Below, piece after piece: positions 1 to 13,981 of a stretch of DNA of 64,000 nt. Under the pieces are notes generated by a model. The model worked only from the letters and a program-made list of their open reading frames with translations. It did no database searches and was not told where the DNA came from. This stretch comes from Otis tarda. Taxonomy: Eukaryota > Chordata > Aves > Otidiformes > Otididae. Location: positions 90,623,963-90,687,962 of the forward strand of contig CM048554.1 in NCBI GenBank assembly GCA_026413225.1, written 5' to 3'. The translations under genes were made by a program, and so were the position numbers. Positions within the stretch are counted from its first letter, which is position 1, and each line of letters begins with the position of its first letter.

Positions 1-3000
1 TTTCTGGAGGTGCCTCTTTCTTTCCTTCGACTATAAAGGAGCCCAGGGAACTAGCTGACATTTAGGCCGCTGACTTTTAGATGATAAATTTAGAAAATCC
101 CTGTCAGGGAATCTGTAGGGGTAGCTGTTACTACTGGTCTCTCCCCTTTCCTCCTCCTAGCCATTAAGACATTATTGCAGGTAGGTCTGCTGGCTTGAAA
201 AGGCATCCTTCTGATACTCTAATGAGTCTACACTATGCTTTGCTCTAGAAAGTATAAGACAGAAAACAGATATCTAATAATTTTACCTGAAGTAAGTTCT
301 CCTTTCTCTGAAAAATCAGAGTTTTTTGATTCAAGAGTAGTAATTCCAGTTGAATAAACTGCTTAGTGACTTTATCTGCAGTGAGAACACAGCTCAGAGT
401 TCAGTTGCATCAGTTTTCCTCCTGAATAATTGAAATATCTCCTACTATTCCTTCCACTTCTTCTAACAACAAGTTAGCATGAATTCAAATATGGTTTCCT
501 GTGTCCCAGAGGCTGCTCTTAAGACTCGATTAAAGGAGGAGTCCAGGTAACGGATTCTTGTTCAAATCAAAGACTGACAGAGTTGACCTGGATTTAGTGC
601 ATATCTTTCAAAATCTGGCCCAACATTTTTTCAGGAAAATAGGTACAGAAACAATGTCATTTCTGTCCTCATATTATTATACAGAAAAGAGTCTAGTTGT
701 GTCCTTTATTCAGAAGAAAAGCACTTCAGAACAAAAGGTACCCTCTATTTACTGCCATCAAGAAGAAAAACTGAAACCAAATTTGTTCAGACAGCTTGGT
801 TATTGAGTTGGTCTGGGTTCATTTTTCTCACATTTTCAAAGGACATTTTTTTTTACTAGTAGCTGGATTCTTAAAGGTATTTGGTTTCTAAAAACATGTG
901 TGGCTACATAATTATGTTTTCCATAATATTGCATTTTTAAGGACCAAAATCTTTATACTAGACCCTGAATCTCATTGATAGTTAATGACATTTAAGCTTC
1001 TAAATTTAAATTGAAAATATATTTGGGCTACTAAGGTAGTTAATATTTAGATACTTTTGAAAATGTAAATGTGGATGTCAGATTAATTTATAATTTTGTA
1101 CTTATTTAATTAGAATAGAAATACTATTATTTATAGTGGACCATATCTCTTAGTTCAAGTGCTACATTGTGCAAACAAAAATTCTCAGGAAAATCAGTAG
1201 TAGTCCTAATGGAGGCATCTCTGATAAGATATGCATGAGCTGTTTTGGAGATGATAATCATTTGCGATACAGACTTTAGCTTGTCTACAGTTTTAATTTT
1301 TTTTTTTTTTCCACTGAGACAGAACAAATTGTTTGTTACAGCAGAGTAAGAAAAGAGAAGAAATAACTGAAAATAAAGTAGATCTGCTCATGAAATACTA
1401 TGAACATTATGCTAGGACATAATGTATGTTGAAGTTGACAGTTGTTTAAATATATATGAAGCCAAATTCTTCTCTGGAATCAGATACATAAATTAAAGTC
1501 ACTTTTGTTGTAACAAGTGGAGTTGAATCCTACCTATGCTATCTATTAAAAAAAGTCAGCTCTATGACAAACAGAAATATTACTTTGATTTTAGTTACAT
1601 GTTTAATGTTTGATTCTGCACTTACGAGTATTTCAGAAAAATACAGTAAGCCATTTTATATGGTTGTGCATACTTCTTACTGAAGTCAATGTGAGCTGTC
1701 AGCAAAATATGAAAGCAGTATATAAAATAATAAAATAGTACACTGTGTGTTGTAAAATATTTTAAAAGATTGTGATTAATCAATTTAAATGTTTATTAGT
1801 GAAAACATTTGCCAAGTGTAAAAATAAGTTAGTTTATTTTCAGTGAAATTTTCTGTTGGGTTAGCCAGAATTTTAAGCACTTGTGGGAATGCTTTAGTGT
1901 TAAAATTTATGAAAGTAAATTTTTCTTTACCTGTTTCGTTGTCTTAAGAAAATGCCTAGATTTCTGGTCTTCAGAAACATTTTGACCAGTACTCATCAAA
2001 ACAGTCTTTCATTATCCTTTCTGAATCCCTGCACTAATTCCTCCAAAGCTTTAGGATTAGCTGTACTAATAAACTCAGTTCTGAATAACCTTAACATTGT
2101 TCTTTGTTGCTTATAAGCATATCTGGGTACACCAATGAATCAGCCAAAAGCAAGAATGGCAGAGAAAAACAAATAATCCTGTTTCATGTGTGTCAAGAAG
2201 AAAGAATCTTTTCCCATTTCTCTTAAGCTGGTTTTTAGGATAGTGCTCGAGAAAAGGCTGATGATTCTCCCTGGTGAGTAGGCTCTTCCTTATAATCTGT
2301 GCAGTTTCCGAGACTGAAAAATACAGAGGAAAGAAGAACATGTTTCAGAAATGTAACTCTGCAAATAACACACACATTTTCCTCCTTAGTTTTAAACAGG
2401 AAGCTAAAAATACTTTTGTGTAAGACAGTTATATCCATTCCCGGGTTGATTTGACACACTTTACCTTTAGTATAGCTACAGCCTCTAGTTCACATCGTGC
2501 CCAGTGGAAGGATTTAAAGAGTTACTCGTCTTTGTCTCTTCATGGATTTGGAGCACAGTTACAAACACGTGATTCAAACATAAACCTGCCACATATTCCC
2601 TGCGCAAAGGAAAATGCAGTTGAAGAGTTTATTAATGTGAACACACCACCTAGAGCTGATCCCAGATGGTTTTGTAAACTCCAGTAACTCAGCAAACGTG
2701 TTAAATAAAGCGTGCTGTTCATTAATCTCCGTAGATGAACTAAGTTATGAAACATGAATATATAATTAAAAAAACATATATTGTATATATAATTTTGATC
2801 TGTGCAGAATTTTAGGCCCTCTCTTATGCTAGGCCATTATTTTAACACATGTGCAATGTCCTGGTGAGGCAGATATGAAGCCGGCTGTGCTGTCTCTATT
2901 TTGGATCTCAGACTGACACAAACAACCCTGGTTCGTAAGGGTTAATAACAGGGAGTAAAAGTCACAAAACAAGGTATATGAATATTAAAGTTATAAATTC

Positions 3001-5871
3001 CCACAAACCACACCATTTTTCTTGGTGTTTACAAAAGCTGGGGGTTAGTTTGCTGGATACAATTCGCATGAGCAAACACAGTTACCCAGATTTTGAACGG
3101 GGCTGCATGTGCTTTTGTGTCCTTAGCCAAATGCTTTATATAACTCCAGCAGTAGCTTTACGGATGAAAGGTTTCGGCATAAATGAATGCTTCACTTTCC
3201 ATAGGTGAAAGGAGCGGTGCTCCCTTGTGCTAGGAGCACATTCAGGCCTTTGAAATGCAATTCTCAAAGTGTCCCTTTTTTTTGGCAATGTATGTTTTAC
3301 ATTTTACAGACTATAGTCTGAAGAATGCTGCCCTGTGGGGATTTCTAGATGTCAACATAGGTGCCCGATTTTGGCTACTTCACGCTAATCATTTGTAGAT
3401 TGTCAAATTCAGATGTCTGAATAAAGATTTATGTATTTTTGTTCTGTTTTATTGATCTCTCTTGAGCAGTGTCTGGGATTAATAAAAGTGATGTTACATC
3501 AAGTTTCCAGGACCAAAAGAAAGTTCAAGTAAGGAGAACTTGGTAAGGAACTGTGTAATTTACAGCAGGTGATCCTGGCTGGTTCTGCCGTCGCCCACCC
3601 AGGAGATACCTCCAGGAAGATTTCCCCCTGTGTGTACAGCTTTTTTAGGACATCTTGTTCTCTGATATTGGGTAAGAGAGTTCGTTGTTCTGGTATGGTG
3701 TAATTGCCCCTTCCTTTGTGGCTGTAGGGACGTCCCGCAACACTTGTTGTCCATCACATGGCACAAAGCAATGTTGTGCCAGAAGGCCCAAGTGAAGGGC
3801 TGCAGTTTCCAGAACAGGACAGCTGGGATGGTGTTGGAGCCATTCTTGCTAAGGAACAGAAGTTCTAGCCTGTGGTAATGATAATATGATCATGCTGTTT
3901 CCAGTAAACAAGCTAGGCTGACAATTGGGGTACCACTGTGCTGAACTGGACATACTCACCAAGCAGGATGGTGGAAAATCTTCTGCCTGGTACAGCAGGA
4001 TCCTCAGAAGCATTACCCAGGTTTGTTAAAGGTTATTTTATACCTTCATCTCCCTTAGATTGTACTGTGATGAGCTGTCTAAAACTTGGTTATTGGGAGG
4101 GTTCATTACCACTATTTTGTAAGTCTCTCATGAATCACTGCCCGTAGGCTGTCTGGAAGAGCGATCAAAATTATTTTCCCTCCCTCTGCCAATAGACCTC
4201 CAGCCAACAGACCTTCCAAATTCCTTTCCTAATAGCGATGCTGTAGAAGTTAAAAAAAAAAACCAAAACAAAACAAAGAAATTTGCTTACAGTATGAGTC
4301 TATTGCACGGCAGTGAACAAGTCCATCTCAGTTTGAGTGCTTATTTGTTTTCTTTAGCATAGCTAAAAGGAATTCTTATTTAAAGATAGAAAAATCAGTA
4401 GGTTGCCTACACGAAGAAGTGTTCTAACTACTAGAGTCAATCCAGTGAAAATATGGTTGCTATGGCTTCTTTCATGGATTTTGCACTTACTGTCTGTAAA
4501 AAGGATCATCAGAACCTATCTGTATCTCCACACAAGGTGTCTCCAGACTCCTAGGGAAGTGCATTCAGCAGTTCAGGAATGAGACAGGCACCCAGATTCT
4601 GTACCATGTTTTACACTGGACCCCATGTTAAGACCCTGTTCTGGAGAAATAATTTGTAAGCTTGTGTTAAATACTTCATTTCTTTCTGAATTTAATAGAG
4701 ATTGTTAGGCATCTAGGATTGATGTTAGCAATAGGCAGCTCACAGGGATACTTTGAAACAGCCTGTGGCAATAGAAGTGTCTTGCTGCCTCCCCATCCTC
4801 ATGGTGCTTAGGAGAGAGTGAGATTTGCAGCCTAAAACTATTTAATGGACTCAGGTGATGAGCCTTTGGGTAGGAAATTGATGTTCTTATTGAGGAGTAA
4901 TAGAGATGTTTTTTCCTTTTTGTAATAATTCAGCTCTCAGCCAGACAAAATGGCAAGTGCCTTTCTGGTAACCTCTCTAAGCAAATGCTGTCTACACTTG
5001 TCCCATTGCAGCTGGACCACTGGGTAGCCGGGAGTGGAAGCTGCCAGGGACTCAGGAAACAGGGACCTGATACTATTGAGCAAGAGCCACAGTTTGGGAG
5101 AAAGGTGTCACTCCTGTCACTATTAATGCATTTTACCTCATTGCTTTCTAGTTATAAGTGCATAAATAGTGTTGGAGTAAAGATTAACACCTAGGACTCT
5201 TGGACTCTTGACTCTCAGAGGAGTGTTACTTTTTACCCAGGTTCCTTGAGACTTATGTCATAGAGTCATTCCTGACATAAACCCAATGATTTAATTGGGG
5301 ATGAGATCCATCTGTCCTAATGTTAATTGCTTTAAAGTTACCTGTTTAGTCTAAGAAAGTGATCTAGGCTCTTAATCAGTGGACAGAGAGAGAGATATCC
5401 AGAAAATCACTCAGCCCATCCTGAAACAGGAGATGCTGATGAATCACTCAGCGGAGAGATACCTATATTGAAAAATACTCCTTTGAGTACGGAGGGAATG
5501 GAGAAGACTTGCTTACCCTAAGTGGTGAGCTTGTGGCAGGAGACAAATTGCCCTCTAGGTCTGTTATAAATCAGAGTTTGGGTTCACTGCGAATCACACT
5601 GGGAGTTCCTTAATATGATTGATTTTGAAGTGCAGATGGGCTCTCAAAGGAGGAGTCCAGTTCTGTGAACAGAAATGTCTGTCCAGTCCTCCTCCTGGAA
5701 TCGTGCACGTGTGAAAATTAAATGATTACTTACTTACACACCAAAACAGCCTGAACAATGTGGTAAGCAGTAATTCTTTTTGTGAGTACAAGGAAGCTGC
5801 AATTGAAAGCACAGGTGGCTTTCAGAGATCTGGAGAGTCTTCTGAAGTGTTAGCCCTTCATGTAAAATCAG
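1..5871. other. AT-rich single-copy DNA, no gene seen
   Basis: I see no gene, RNA or recognisable mobile element here. Open frames are all under 85 codons and overlap each other on both strands, as expected by chance. A T-rich tract lies near 1,292-1,310. The stretch is probably intergenic or intronic. Confidence 0.5.
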
Positions 5872-5894
5872 TATATATATATATATATATATAT
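5872..5894. repeat. (TA)n microsatellite
   Basis: Uninterrupted alternating TA for 23 bases. It is a simple dinucleotide repeat and probably length-polymorphic. Confidence 0.95.
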
Positions 5895-6625
5895 GAGGTG
5901 AAGAAAGCCATTATGAAATCTTTTGTTTTTAATATATTTCCTTTCTGCAGAAAGGTAGCAGAATTTTAGGAAAAGGGGCACGCTGTACCCACAGGGAAAA
6001 AATCTTCTTGTAGATACGCCCAGTTCAGGCAAGGACAGAGCAAGTCATCTGACAGGCATGTTGCATATGTACCTTACTCCATGGAAAACTGCAAGTTTAA
6101 TTGGGTTTTTCTCCTGCTGTTTTTTAACAATACTGAACCTGTCACTATGCAGGGAACTTTGCGTATGAAAAATGTCAAAAAAAGATTAAGATAAGTGGCA
6201 TCCCAGTGAGTTCTTTGATGCTCAGGGCAAAGATAGCAAATTTCAGAAGACTATGGCAACAATAGAAATAATATGTAAGAAAACAAAGCAAAAATTACTG
6301 CACAATACAGTGTACTTATATGCAAATCAGAGAGCATTTAATGCTAGTATCATAATATTTTTTAAGAAAGAAAACATGGCATTCACAAAGAATGTTAAAC
6401 TGCCTGGTGCCAGTGGTGACAGAAATCCTTTAAATCCCCGTGTGGCACCAGCAGCAGTAATGCAGGTTTCTGTTTGTGCTGCTCACCATGTGTCAATGCC
6501 AACCTGAGGGATTCTCCAGGATACATAGTGCAGTGACACAAGCCCAGGTCTGCCAATGGATTTGGGGGCTGGAGAGCTGAGTGTCTATGTCTATAGTCTA
6601 GTTTTAAGGTTCCTACTGCCATAGG
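5895..6625. other. unannotated DNA before a CR1 tip
   Basis: No gene or repeat is recognised. Two short open frames on opposite strands overlap at 6,253-6,622 and look like chance. Confidence 0.4.
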
Positions 6626-6712
6626 AAGATGTCCCTGCTCCTTGCAGGGGGAGTTGGACTAGATGACCTTTAAAGGTCCTTTCCAACCCAAACCATTCTG
6701 TGATTCTATGAT
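6626..6712 (+). mobile_element. CR1 LINE, 3' tip only
   Basis: About 87 bp of CR1 3' UTR in sense orientation. It carries the TCCCTGCTCCTTGCAGGGG hairpin, the TTGGACTAGATGACCTTTAAAGGTC block and the terminal ATTCTGTGATTCTATGAT octamers. Nothing upstream resembles CR1, so this is a severe 5' truncation, the usual result of incomplete target-primed reverse transcription. The mutated octamer (CTGTG) suggests a moderate age. Confidence 0.93.
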
Positions 6713-9686
6713 AGAGGAATCCACAACAGAGGGCCTTACAGTGCCTGTCCTCTGCCCCACAAGGGGTGCATGCCTTGCAAGGGATTCATGGTCGGTGCTT
6801 GGAGGGGAAAGTTTTCTCCAATCACTATGAGAAGCAACTGGGAATAAACTTCTGTCTCACATCCTCATCATTGTCTGGACTCATAGTCACCTGTCCTGTG
6901 TCTCCAGGAAGGCGTTTCCCTCCGGACAGGCTGGGGTAAGTTGTTTGCCCCAGAAATTTTCTTCAGAAGTGGAACAGCAGTCATCTCCTATAAGACATCA
7001 CCAGAGAAAGTAGTAGTGTCTTCTTTACGTGTAGTCTTTAGTGTGTAATTCTGAGTGGGGAGAGTATTCCATGTGGGATGCTGTTCCATTCCCTTCTCCA
7101 CCTGAAAGAATTTAACCACCTCCCACCACCTAGGTGAGTATCCCAGCAAGGCATGGATGCTCTAGGTGCACGTGAAAGGGAAGAGAAAGCACTATTTGCA
7201 TCTCTTTTAAAGGTTGCCTAAAATTGAATGGGAACAACTTGATCATTAAGATATTTCCATAGGACAGGAGTCCTGGGAATGAGCAAAACTGCTTGCTCAC
7301 CCCTGGGGTGTCCAGCCTGGGGCTGGCCAGTCAGCAGTGTTACTTCTGCATGGAAGGCAGAGTTCCTTCACACTATGGTTTCATCTGCTCAAATTAACTG
7401 CAAACTTGTGAAACACGTTCACTGCTTCACAGCTTGAAACTGTCAGAATTAAATCTCTCATTGACAATTCTTCCATTTTTCTGGCGCATGTTACTTGGAG
7501 ATACACTCTGTTTAGGTCTCTTCTGTATCCTTTGTCCCTCTATTTTTCAGAGTGTTTCTGCTGAAGCTTTTAGGCGTTCTTCCATTCATGGTGCTGTCTT
7601 TGATTTCTGTTTATTCCTGATACCATGTGGTGCCACATAATCAGACTGCGGTAGTCACTGAACAAATCCTTCCATCCAAGCAGCTAATGTATCACGCCAT
7701 TGTACCTGAATAAAGGTACCCTCTTTTGCAGGACCCATATTTCCAAAGTAATATTTGGGCAGCTAATCCTGTAAGGTAAGTTCCAGCTGCCTCAGGACTC
7801 ATGGAAGTAGCCCCAGATAATTTCTTTTTTTTTCCCTGAAGTGCCAGCACCTTAGAAAAAAAATAATTTTGCAAGTCAAACACTGAGTTAAAAGTGGCGG
7901 TGCTAGAGACAAAAGTAAAGTTTACAACAATGGTTTTCATTTTTTTTTTTAATCTATCAAAAAAGTGACTGTTCCTTTAAATATTTATCTTTATATTTTT
8001 AACCAATGGGTATGAAAATTTTCTTATTTAGCATTTAAATAGATGACTTCATGCCTTTGACTTATCCACAGACCAGGGCTTAGTGGTATAAAATGGCAGA
8101 AGATGTCACGAGCAACCCTATTGCTACAGAGGGCTGTTAACTAATGCCTAAGAAATAACACCGAGTTTTGACCACACGTTCTGCACAAAATTAAGAATGT
8201 ATTTTTTAAGTTAGCTGCAAAGCACTTATGTGCTTGGAATGCTCTATCATTCACAAGGTGCTCTGCAGTGGGTATAAACATGCCAGAGAAATGGATATAC
8301 GGATATGATAAAAATTTTGTATGAAATTCACTTCTGTGTAGCAGCCTAATGAAAAGTCTAAGCATCACTTCCTGTCTGATTTTAAGGAGAACTTGAGCTT
8401 TAGGTTTGGTATGTGTTTGCAATTTTAAGTTTAACTAAGTTAATATACCTACTGCATGCAATATCAAAGTAATGTTAAAATGCCGAGATTTTTCTCTGCT
8501 GATATCCCTCACTGTCTGACTGTGCGTCTACATTCATGTAGTTCAGTTATCTGACTGATCTACTTTTTGTTTCATAGACAACATGGATTAAGTTTGGAAT
8601 TTTACTTTCTTCTCCATCTCATGCTGTTTTCAGATGATTAGGCTGCATTTGGCAGATGCTGACAGCACGTGCATCCTATTTCAAGTGTCCCAGCACAAAT
8701 GTAACCACACTTTGGTTTAGGAGGGAACTTCTACAAATATTTGATTCACCTGCTATTTCTTTGTATGTGACCCCGTGAAACAGGATGCTAATTAATGGAT
8801 TCCCTGCCCCCCCCTTATTATTGCGTTACTTTTCTGTGTATTTTTGTCCACTTGCTCTCTTCTATATCAGCTATGATGTCTGTAAGGCAGGGACTAGTAA
8901 TTTTTTTTTTAGTCTGTGCACATCTTGACATCTTTATTTGTGACTGTATTTTTGTAAACGTCAAAATAATAAGTGTAATTAATAGGCTTTCGTCTTTTGT
9001 AATGTGAGGTGATTCCACCAGATCTCAGTGTGAAAAATTGCTTCAAAGGGAAGCTACTGGGTATGAACACAGAAAGCTATCAACTTGCAAAGTAGTTTGA
9101 CTCCTGAAGAGAACGTTGCTGTTTAAAAATACTTATACCCTTTTGTAGCAGTTTTTGATCTTATGTTGAAGATTTTAAATTGGCTTTCAGGCCTGTGCTC
9201 TGCATATTATAGAGTTGAACTAATTGTGAGCTTTGTAGAGTTCTTTTCTCGAAAGATCGCTTGGTTCTGATTTCTCCTTAGAAGAATGTTGTATAAGGCT
9301 TCAGTGAACCCACGAGAGAAAATGAAAGCTTACAGTTAATGAAATGCATTTACCTGTGTGTAAGCTGTGATTGGCTGAACGGAACTTCCCCCAGCACTGC
9401 TATTATTATGTATCATATGTCTCCCATAGATATACAGAACTCAAGGTCAGTGGGGAAGAAAGTTTTTTGTATAAATTCTGGTATGCAAGACTCCTTCGTC
9501 TTCTGAAGCTGCTGTGCCCATAGAAGTGTGAAATAGCAGTGAGAAGATTTGCTGAAAGAACTATTGTTTGCCTTTGCACTCAGCTGCTTCTCCCAGATCA
9601 ACACTTGCAGCTGCAAAGAGTTTCTCTGAATGGATGCATAATGGTTGTGGTCTAGGCCATGGAGATTTGATAGCAGAGGGAAGCAG
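6713..9686. other. AT-rich single-copy DNA, no gene seen
   Basis: No gene, RNA or mobile element recognised. Open frames are below 95 codons. Several T tracts are present, for example near 7,939-7,951 and 8,910-8,918. Confidence 0.45.
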
Positions 9687-9780
9687 AGGAAGGAAGGGAG
9701 GGAGACAGAGAGGAAGGAAGGAAGAAAGAAAGGAAGGGAGTGAGGAAGGAAGGAAGGAAGGAAGGAAAGAAGAGAGGGAG
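9687..9780. repeat. purine-only GGAA/GAAG microsatellite
   Basis: About 90 bp consisting almost only of A and G on the plus strand, built from GGAA and GAAA units with a few T or C interruptions. The long open frames that cross it (minus 9,413-9,844 and 9,561-9,953, plus 9,568-9,786) encode low-complexity Pro/Ser/Phe or Arg/Glu/Gly runs. They are by-products of the repeat, not genes. Confidence 0.95.
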
Positions 9781-11481
9781 ATGTGATGTACTGCAACCCG
9801 TTTCCCCTTCTGGCAGCTCCTACAAAAGGGCTGATTTGAAACAAGTGCTTGGTTTAGAGCTTTGCTTCCCTTTTCTAGCTGAGGCCACATGAAGAGCTTG
9901 CTGGCAATGCTGAGAGTTCTGTGCTGGAGAGCACTGGCAAGACTTAATGACAATCTCAGATAAGAGTTGTGGGTGGTGGGCTTGCATGAGTGCTAATGAT
10001 ATATTTGGGATGTGGCAGTCAATTTTATTATATTTGTGTTTTTGGAGCTGAACAAAACCAACTTCTTCTGGACTATTCTATCTCTTGTAAGAGACAGGAA
10101 TGACACTTTCTGGAAGAAGAGAAAAGATAAAGCAAAATGAGAGGAGTTGAAAATACTGTTACAATGTGGTTCAACATAAATATAATATAACATAAATATA
10201 AAAACTTTCAGTGGCCAGTCCATTTGGTTGAATTGTCACTTCTGAATTAATCACCAAGGTTATATTTGGTGTAGAAATAGCTGCAAAGCAGGTGTCATCA
10301 AGACAAGCAGTATTGTTGTGTTGCACTGACACAGAAAGTTTGTTAAAAAAAATTGCTAGTTTATTGGGATCTTGCATTCAGGTGATGCTGTCATGGAGAA
10401 CGATGTCTCTCAAACAGGAGCTGGTTGTTGCCCAGTGGTGACAGGCGTTTCCATTGCAAAGGTCTTTGCAGCGGTACCTTCACCTCGCTGGGGTGAGACT
10501 CTCCGGACTGCAGTTCTGCTCGGTTCTCTAACCCAGCTGGCCCATGGTCCTATGTGACTACTCCATCACATGCATGTTCTATTGCTGTTATCTTAACAAT
10601 GTACAGGACACTGTCCTGTGCGACCATTTCTGCATCTGCAGGAGCAGTTTTTATTAATTGCTTACCATGTGGACAGTGTGATCACCTTTGCAGCAGAAAC
10701 TCCTGGTAGCTGTGGGGTCACCCCATCCAGGAGATTAAGCAAGACTTTCAAGTGCACAAATTGGACTAGGCAGAGCAGGAGCTGCCTGGGACTTGCAGTT
10801 CTGCTTCTAGAAGTGTCCAAAAGCCCCAGTTGGAGGGCTTCTGCAGCAGTCAGTTGAATACTTAGCTGTGAGGGTGCTTGGAGTTCAGTCAGTCACCCAG
10901 TTTCAAGTTGGACCCTTGTCTAGAGCCAGTCCAGTATCTCATCTATGTGGACAACTAGCTGGGGATTTCATAGACCGTTCAGGAAGTTAATGAACAAGTG
11001 CATACTGTTTGGCATGACTGGGTGGGCATACAGGCACAGCCTGATCCCCATCTACAGCACAGTTACAAATAAAGGAGAAATTTGAGGCTTCATACTTATA
11101 ACTCCCATATAACTTAAGTTCTGTAGCTTTTTCCACAATTGCTTATTCATGAAATGTCCAGTACTGCCTGTTGCACTGTTACTTTTGGGACATGCTTTTG
11201 GGCCTCCTATATCTTCAGTCTGAGACCCTGGATAGAGGGAACCATGACTTCCTTCTGACCCATGCACCTGGGTTTCCCCTGTGTGGAAATCAGGCACCAC
11301 CGTGCACTGCAATCGGTGTGTCACTGGACTTGTTTCTGATTCCACAGCTCAGATGCTTCCCTGAGAACTTGTGCCTTTGCTGCTTTCTGGCAAGGTACCA
11401 CTGCAGAGGCATAACCTGTCAAAATAAATACCTGGGTAGCAGTTGTATATTAAAAAGTAAACCAAGCCAAGATGACTGTTC
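9781..11481. other. unannotated DNA
   Basis: No gene or mobile element recognised. The region at about 10,370-10,860 is less AT-rich and has short overlapping open frames on the plus strand, none with a recognisable domain. Confidence 0.4.
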
Positions 11482-11900
11482 ATAGCATTAAAGAATAATT
11501 TGGGTTGGAAAGGACCTTAAAGATCACCTAGTCCAACCCCCCCCTGCCATGGGCAGGGACACCTTCCACTAGACCAGGTCACTCAAAGCCCCATCCAACC
11601 TGGCCTTGAACACTTCCAGGGTTGGGGCATCCACAGCTTTTCTGGGCAACCTATTACAGTGTCTCACCACTTCATCATAAATTATTTCTTCCTTCTGTCC
11701 AATCTAAATCTACCCTCTTTCAGTTTAAAACCATTGCCCCTTGTCCTATCGCAACAGGCCCTGCTAAAGAGTTTCTGCCCATCTTTCCTAGAAGCCCCCT
11801 TTAAGTACTGGAAGACAGCTATAACATCTCCCTGGAGCCTCCTCTTCAGGCTGAACAGCCCCAACTCTCTCAGTCTATCCTCACAGGGAAGGCCCTCCAG
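11482..11900 (-). mobile_element. CR1 LINE fragment, older subfamily
   Basis: Antisense CR1 3' end of about 420 bp, covering the end of ORF2 and the 3' UTR. It differs from the other copies by diagnostic features: CCATGGGCAGGGACACCTTCCACT where the young copies have GCAAGGAGCAGGGACATC, and CTCACCACTTCATCATAAATT where they have CCACCCTCATTGTAAAA. It also lacks clean terminal octamers. This resembles the classic galliform-type CR1 consensus and indicates a separate, older subfamily. The ORF2 frame is broken. Confidence 0.93.
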
Positions 11901-13171
11901 TGTTGACTTGTGCTTTACCAGTGATCACACAAACAGATGTTTTCTGTGAAAGGAGATGGGCTTCTCCCACTTCTCATCTGAGGCTCATTTTAAATTGCTC
12001 AAGTTGCTCTTCAGGTATATTAAGGACATGACAGCTGGTGACAGTGCTTGCTCTTACTAGGAGCAGAGCGTTGTCTTAGAAAAGAAAACTATCTGATGAT
12101 GTACTTGCATCCTTTTTAATTCCTCAAACCTCCTTCAGCCTTGACGCACCTCAACATTTTTATGTCATCCAAATAGACTCCTAGCAAATCATCTCCTGAT
12201 TGTTTGCTAATAAATATACTAAATAATACTGCTCCTCTACAGCTACTTCTAAGTTCTCGCCATTTGCATGCCTAAAGTCTCTTCCTTTGTATCTTTTAAT
12301 CAGTTTCAAGTCCCAGGACAGAGGTCTGACATTTAACCCATGACTACTTAGTTTCCTTAATAGCCTGAAAAACAAATTAATGAAAATCTAAATAAATTAT
12401 ACCTTGCCACCCTACTTTATCTATTAGTCTGCTGACAAGAATATGTTAGGAGAGATACGATTTTCTCATACAAAGTCCCTTTGTCTCTATTACCTTCTCT
12501 CCAAAACACACAAATATTACGTGCCAGACCTTCAGCATCACTTAACTAATTTATTTGAAGCTGTGATAATTTACATCAGTTGATGACTTGACCAGAAACA
12601 TGTAAGTCTGAGAACCTCATCAAGCAATCTCTTCTCATGCAATTAGTCCTTAATTGTGTAAGCAGTCCCACTGAGGTTAGTAGTGAGAAAGGACCATAGA
12701 TTTTGGAGGTAGGGGCTTTTGTGCTGAGGTACGTAACAAAAAGATGCTCACATCTGCAGGAGCATTTACTTAGGTGTGACTTCTCAATGCTACTGCTTTC
12801 CCAGTGCTGGTCTATGTGGTAGCTCTGCGGCCTCTCAAAACTTTGCAAGCTCAGTCATTGTCTGCCTGTGCTGCTGAGGGATGAGATCTGGAGAATGCGT
12901 GCTCTTTTCCTCCCCAAACCTGGAGGTTTATCTCAGCCATACAGTTAAGCCAATGTTCTTCATAAAGAAAGTGGGGTCCCCCTTCCCAAATACCAACAGC
13001 CGAGTAGCAGAGAAACCGTCTCAGTATGCATACAGCCTGTGGCAAGTCTCTGACCCACATCAGGTAAAGTGAGCACTTAAACCTGCATCCTTATGATGTC
13101 AAGTGCATGTGCTCTTTCTGTATAAACTTGCTGACATTCCCATTAGCATTGTGCTGCCATTTTGTGGTTTT
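11901..13171. other. unannotated DNA
   Basis: No gene or mobile element recognised. Short open frames on both strands near 12,576-13,072 are mutually overlapping and show no domain. Confidence 0.4.
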
Positions 13172-13571
13172 ATAGAATCGTAGAATTCTTAGGGTCAGAA
13201 GGAACCTTTAAAGGTCATCTAGTACAACCCCTCTGCAAGGAGCTGGGACATCTTTGACTAGATCAGGTTGCTCAGAGCCTCAGTCAACATGGCCTTGAAT
13301 GTTTCCAGGGATGGGGCATCTACAACCTCTCTGGGCAACCTGCTCCAGTGTTCCACCACCCTCATTGTAAAAAAATTTTTCCTAATATCTAATCTGAATC
13401 TACCTCCCGCTATTTTAAAACCGTTACACCTTGTCCTGTCACAACAGGCACTGCTGAAGAGTTTCTCCCTGTCTATCCTGTTGGTGCCCTTTAGGTATTG
13501 GAAGGCCGCTGTAAGGTCTCCCCAGAGCCTTCTCTTCTCCAGGCTGAACAGCCCCAACTCTCCCAGCCTGT
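13172..13571 (-). mobile_element. CR1 LINE fragment (left arm of inverted pair)
   Basis: Antisense CR1 3' end of about 400 bp. It contains the octamer end TAGAATCGTAGAATTC, the 3' hairpin (GCAAGGAGCTGGGACATC, partly decayed) and the coding segment for the ORF2 C-terminus. The minus-strand open frame 13,258-13,638 retains recognisable CR1 residues such as [21 protein letters not shown] and [17 protein letters not shown]. It pairs in opposite orientation with the fragment about 410 bp downstream. Confidence 0.95.
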
Positions 13572-13981
13572 GAGCTGCCTGAGAAGCGTGCAGGCACACA
13601 CTGGTTATTAGTGGTGACTGGACTGTGCTTGCATTCAAGATAGCTTTTTTTTTCTGTAATAACTGATAAAATCTTCAGGGCTTTAGCTCAGGCCAAACCT
13701 GCAAGCAGTGTGTTAGCTGTAAGAGTGATATACCTATGCATGTATATATGTGTCTACACACTTTTTTTCTTTGTTCACTGCTGTTGTCAGATGCTTGAGT
13801 GTGCAGGGTTAGAGATGAACAGAACAGTAGTTTTGAGTTGTGCATACCTGGGTGGTGGCCCAGGTGGTTAAGCAGCTTGGTGGTTGCGTGCCTGAAGCAG
13901 GGGAGGCAAGGAGCTGCCAGGCAGCTCAGAATCAACCCAACCCTACATGGACTTCTTGAGGAGGACTCAAATTAAAAATGA
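13572..13981. other. spacer between two opposed CR1 fragments
   Basis: About 410 bp without a recognisable feature, lying between CR1 fragments of opposite orientation. Confidence 0.4.

Noticed and set aside
9413..9953. Minus-strand frames of 143 and 130 codons with Phe/Leu/Pro/Ser-rich stretches
   Set aside because: Both are created by translation of the purine microsatellite at 9,687-9,780.
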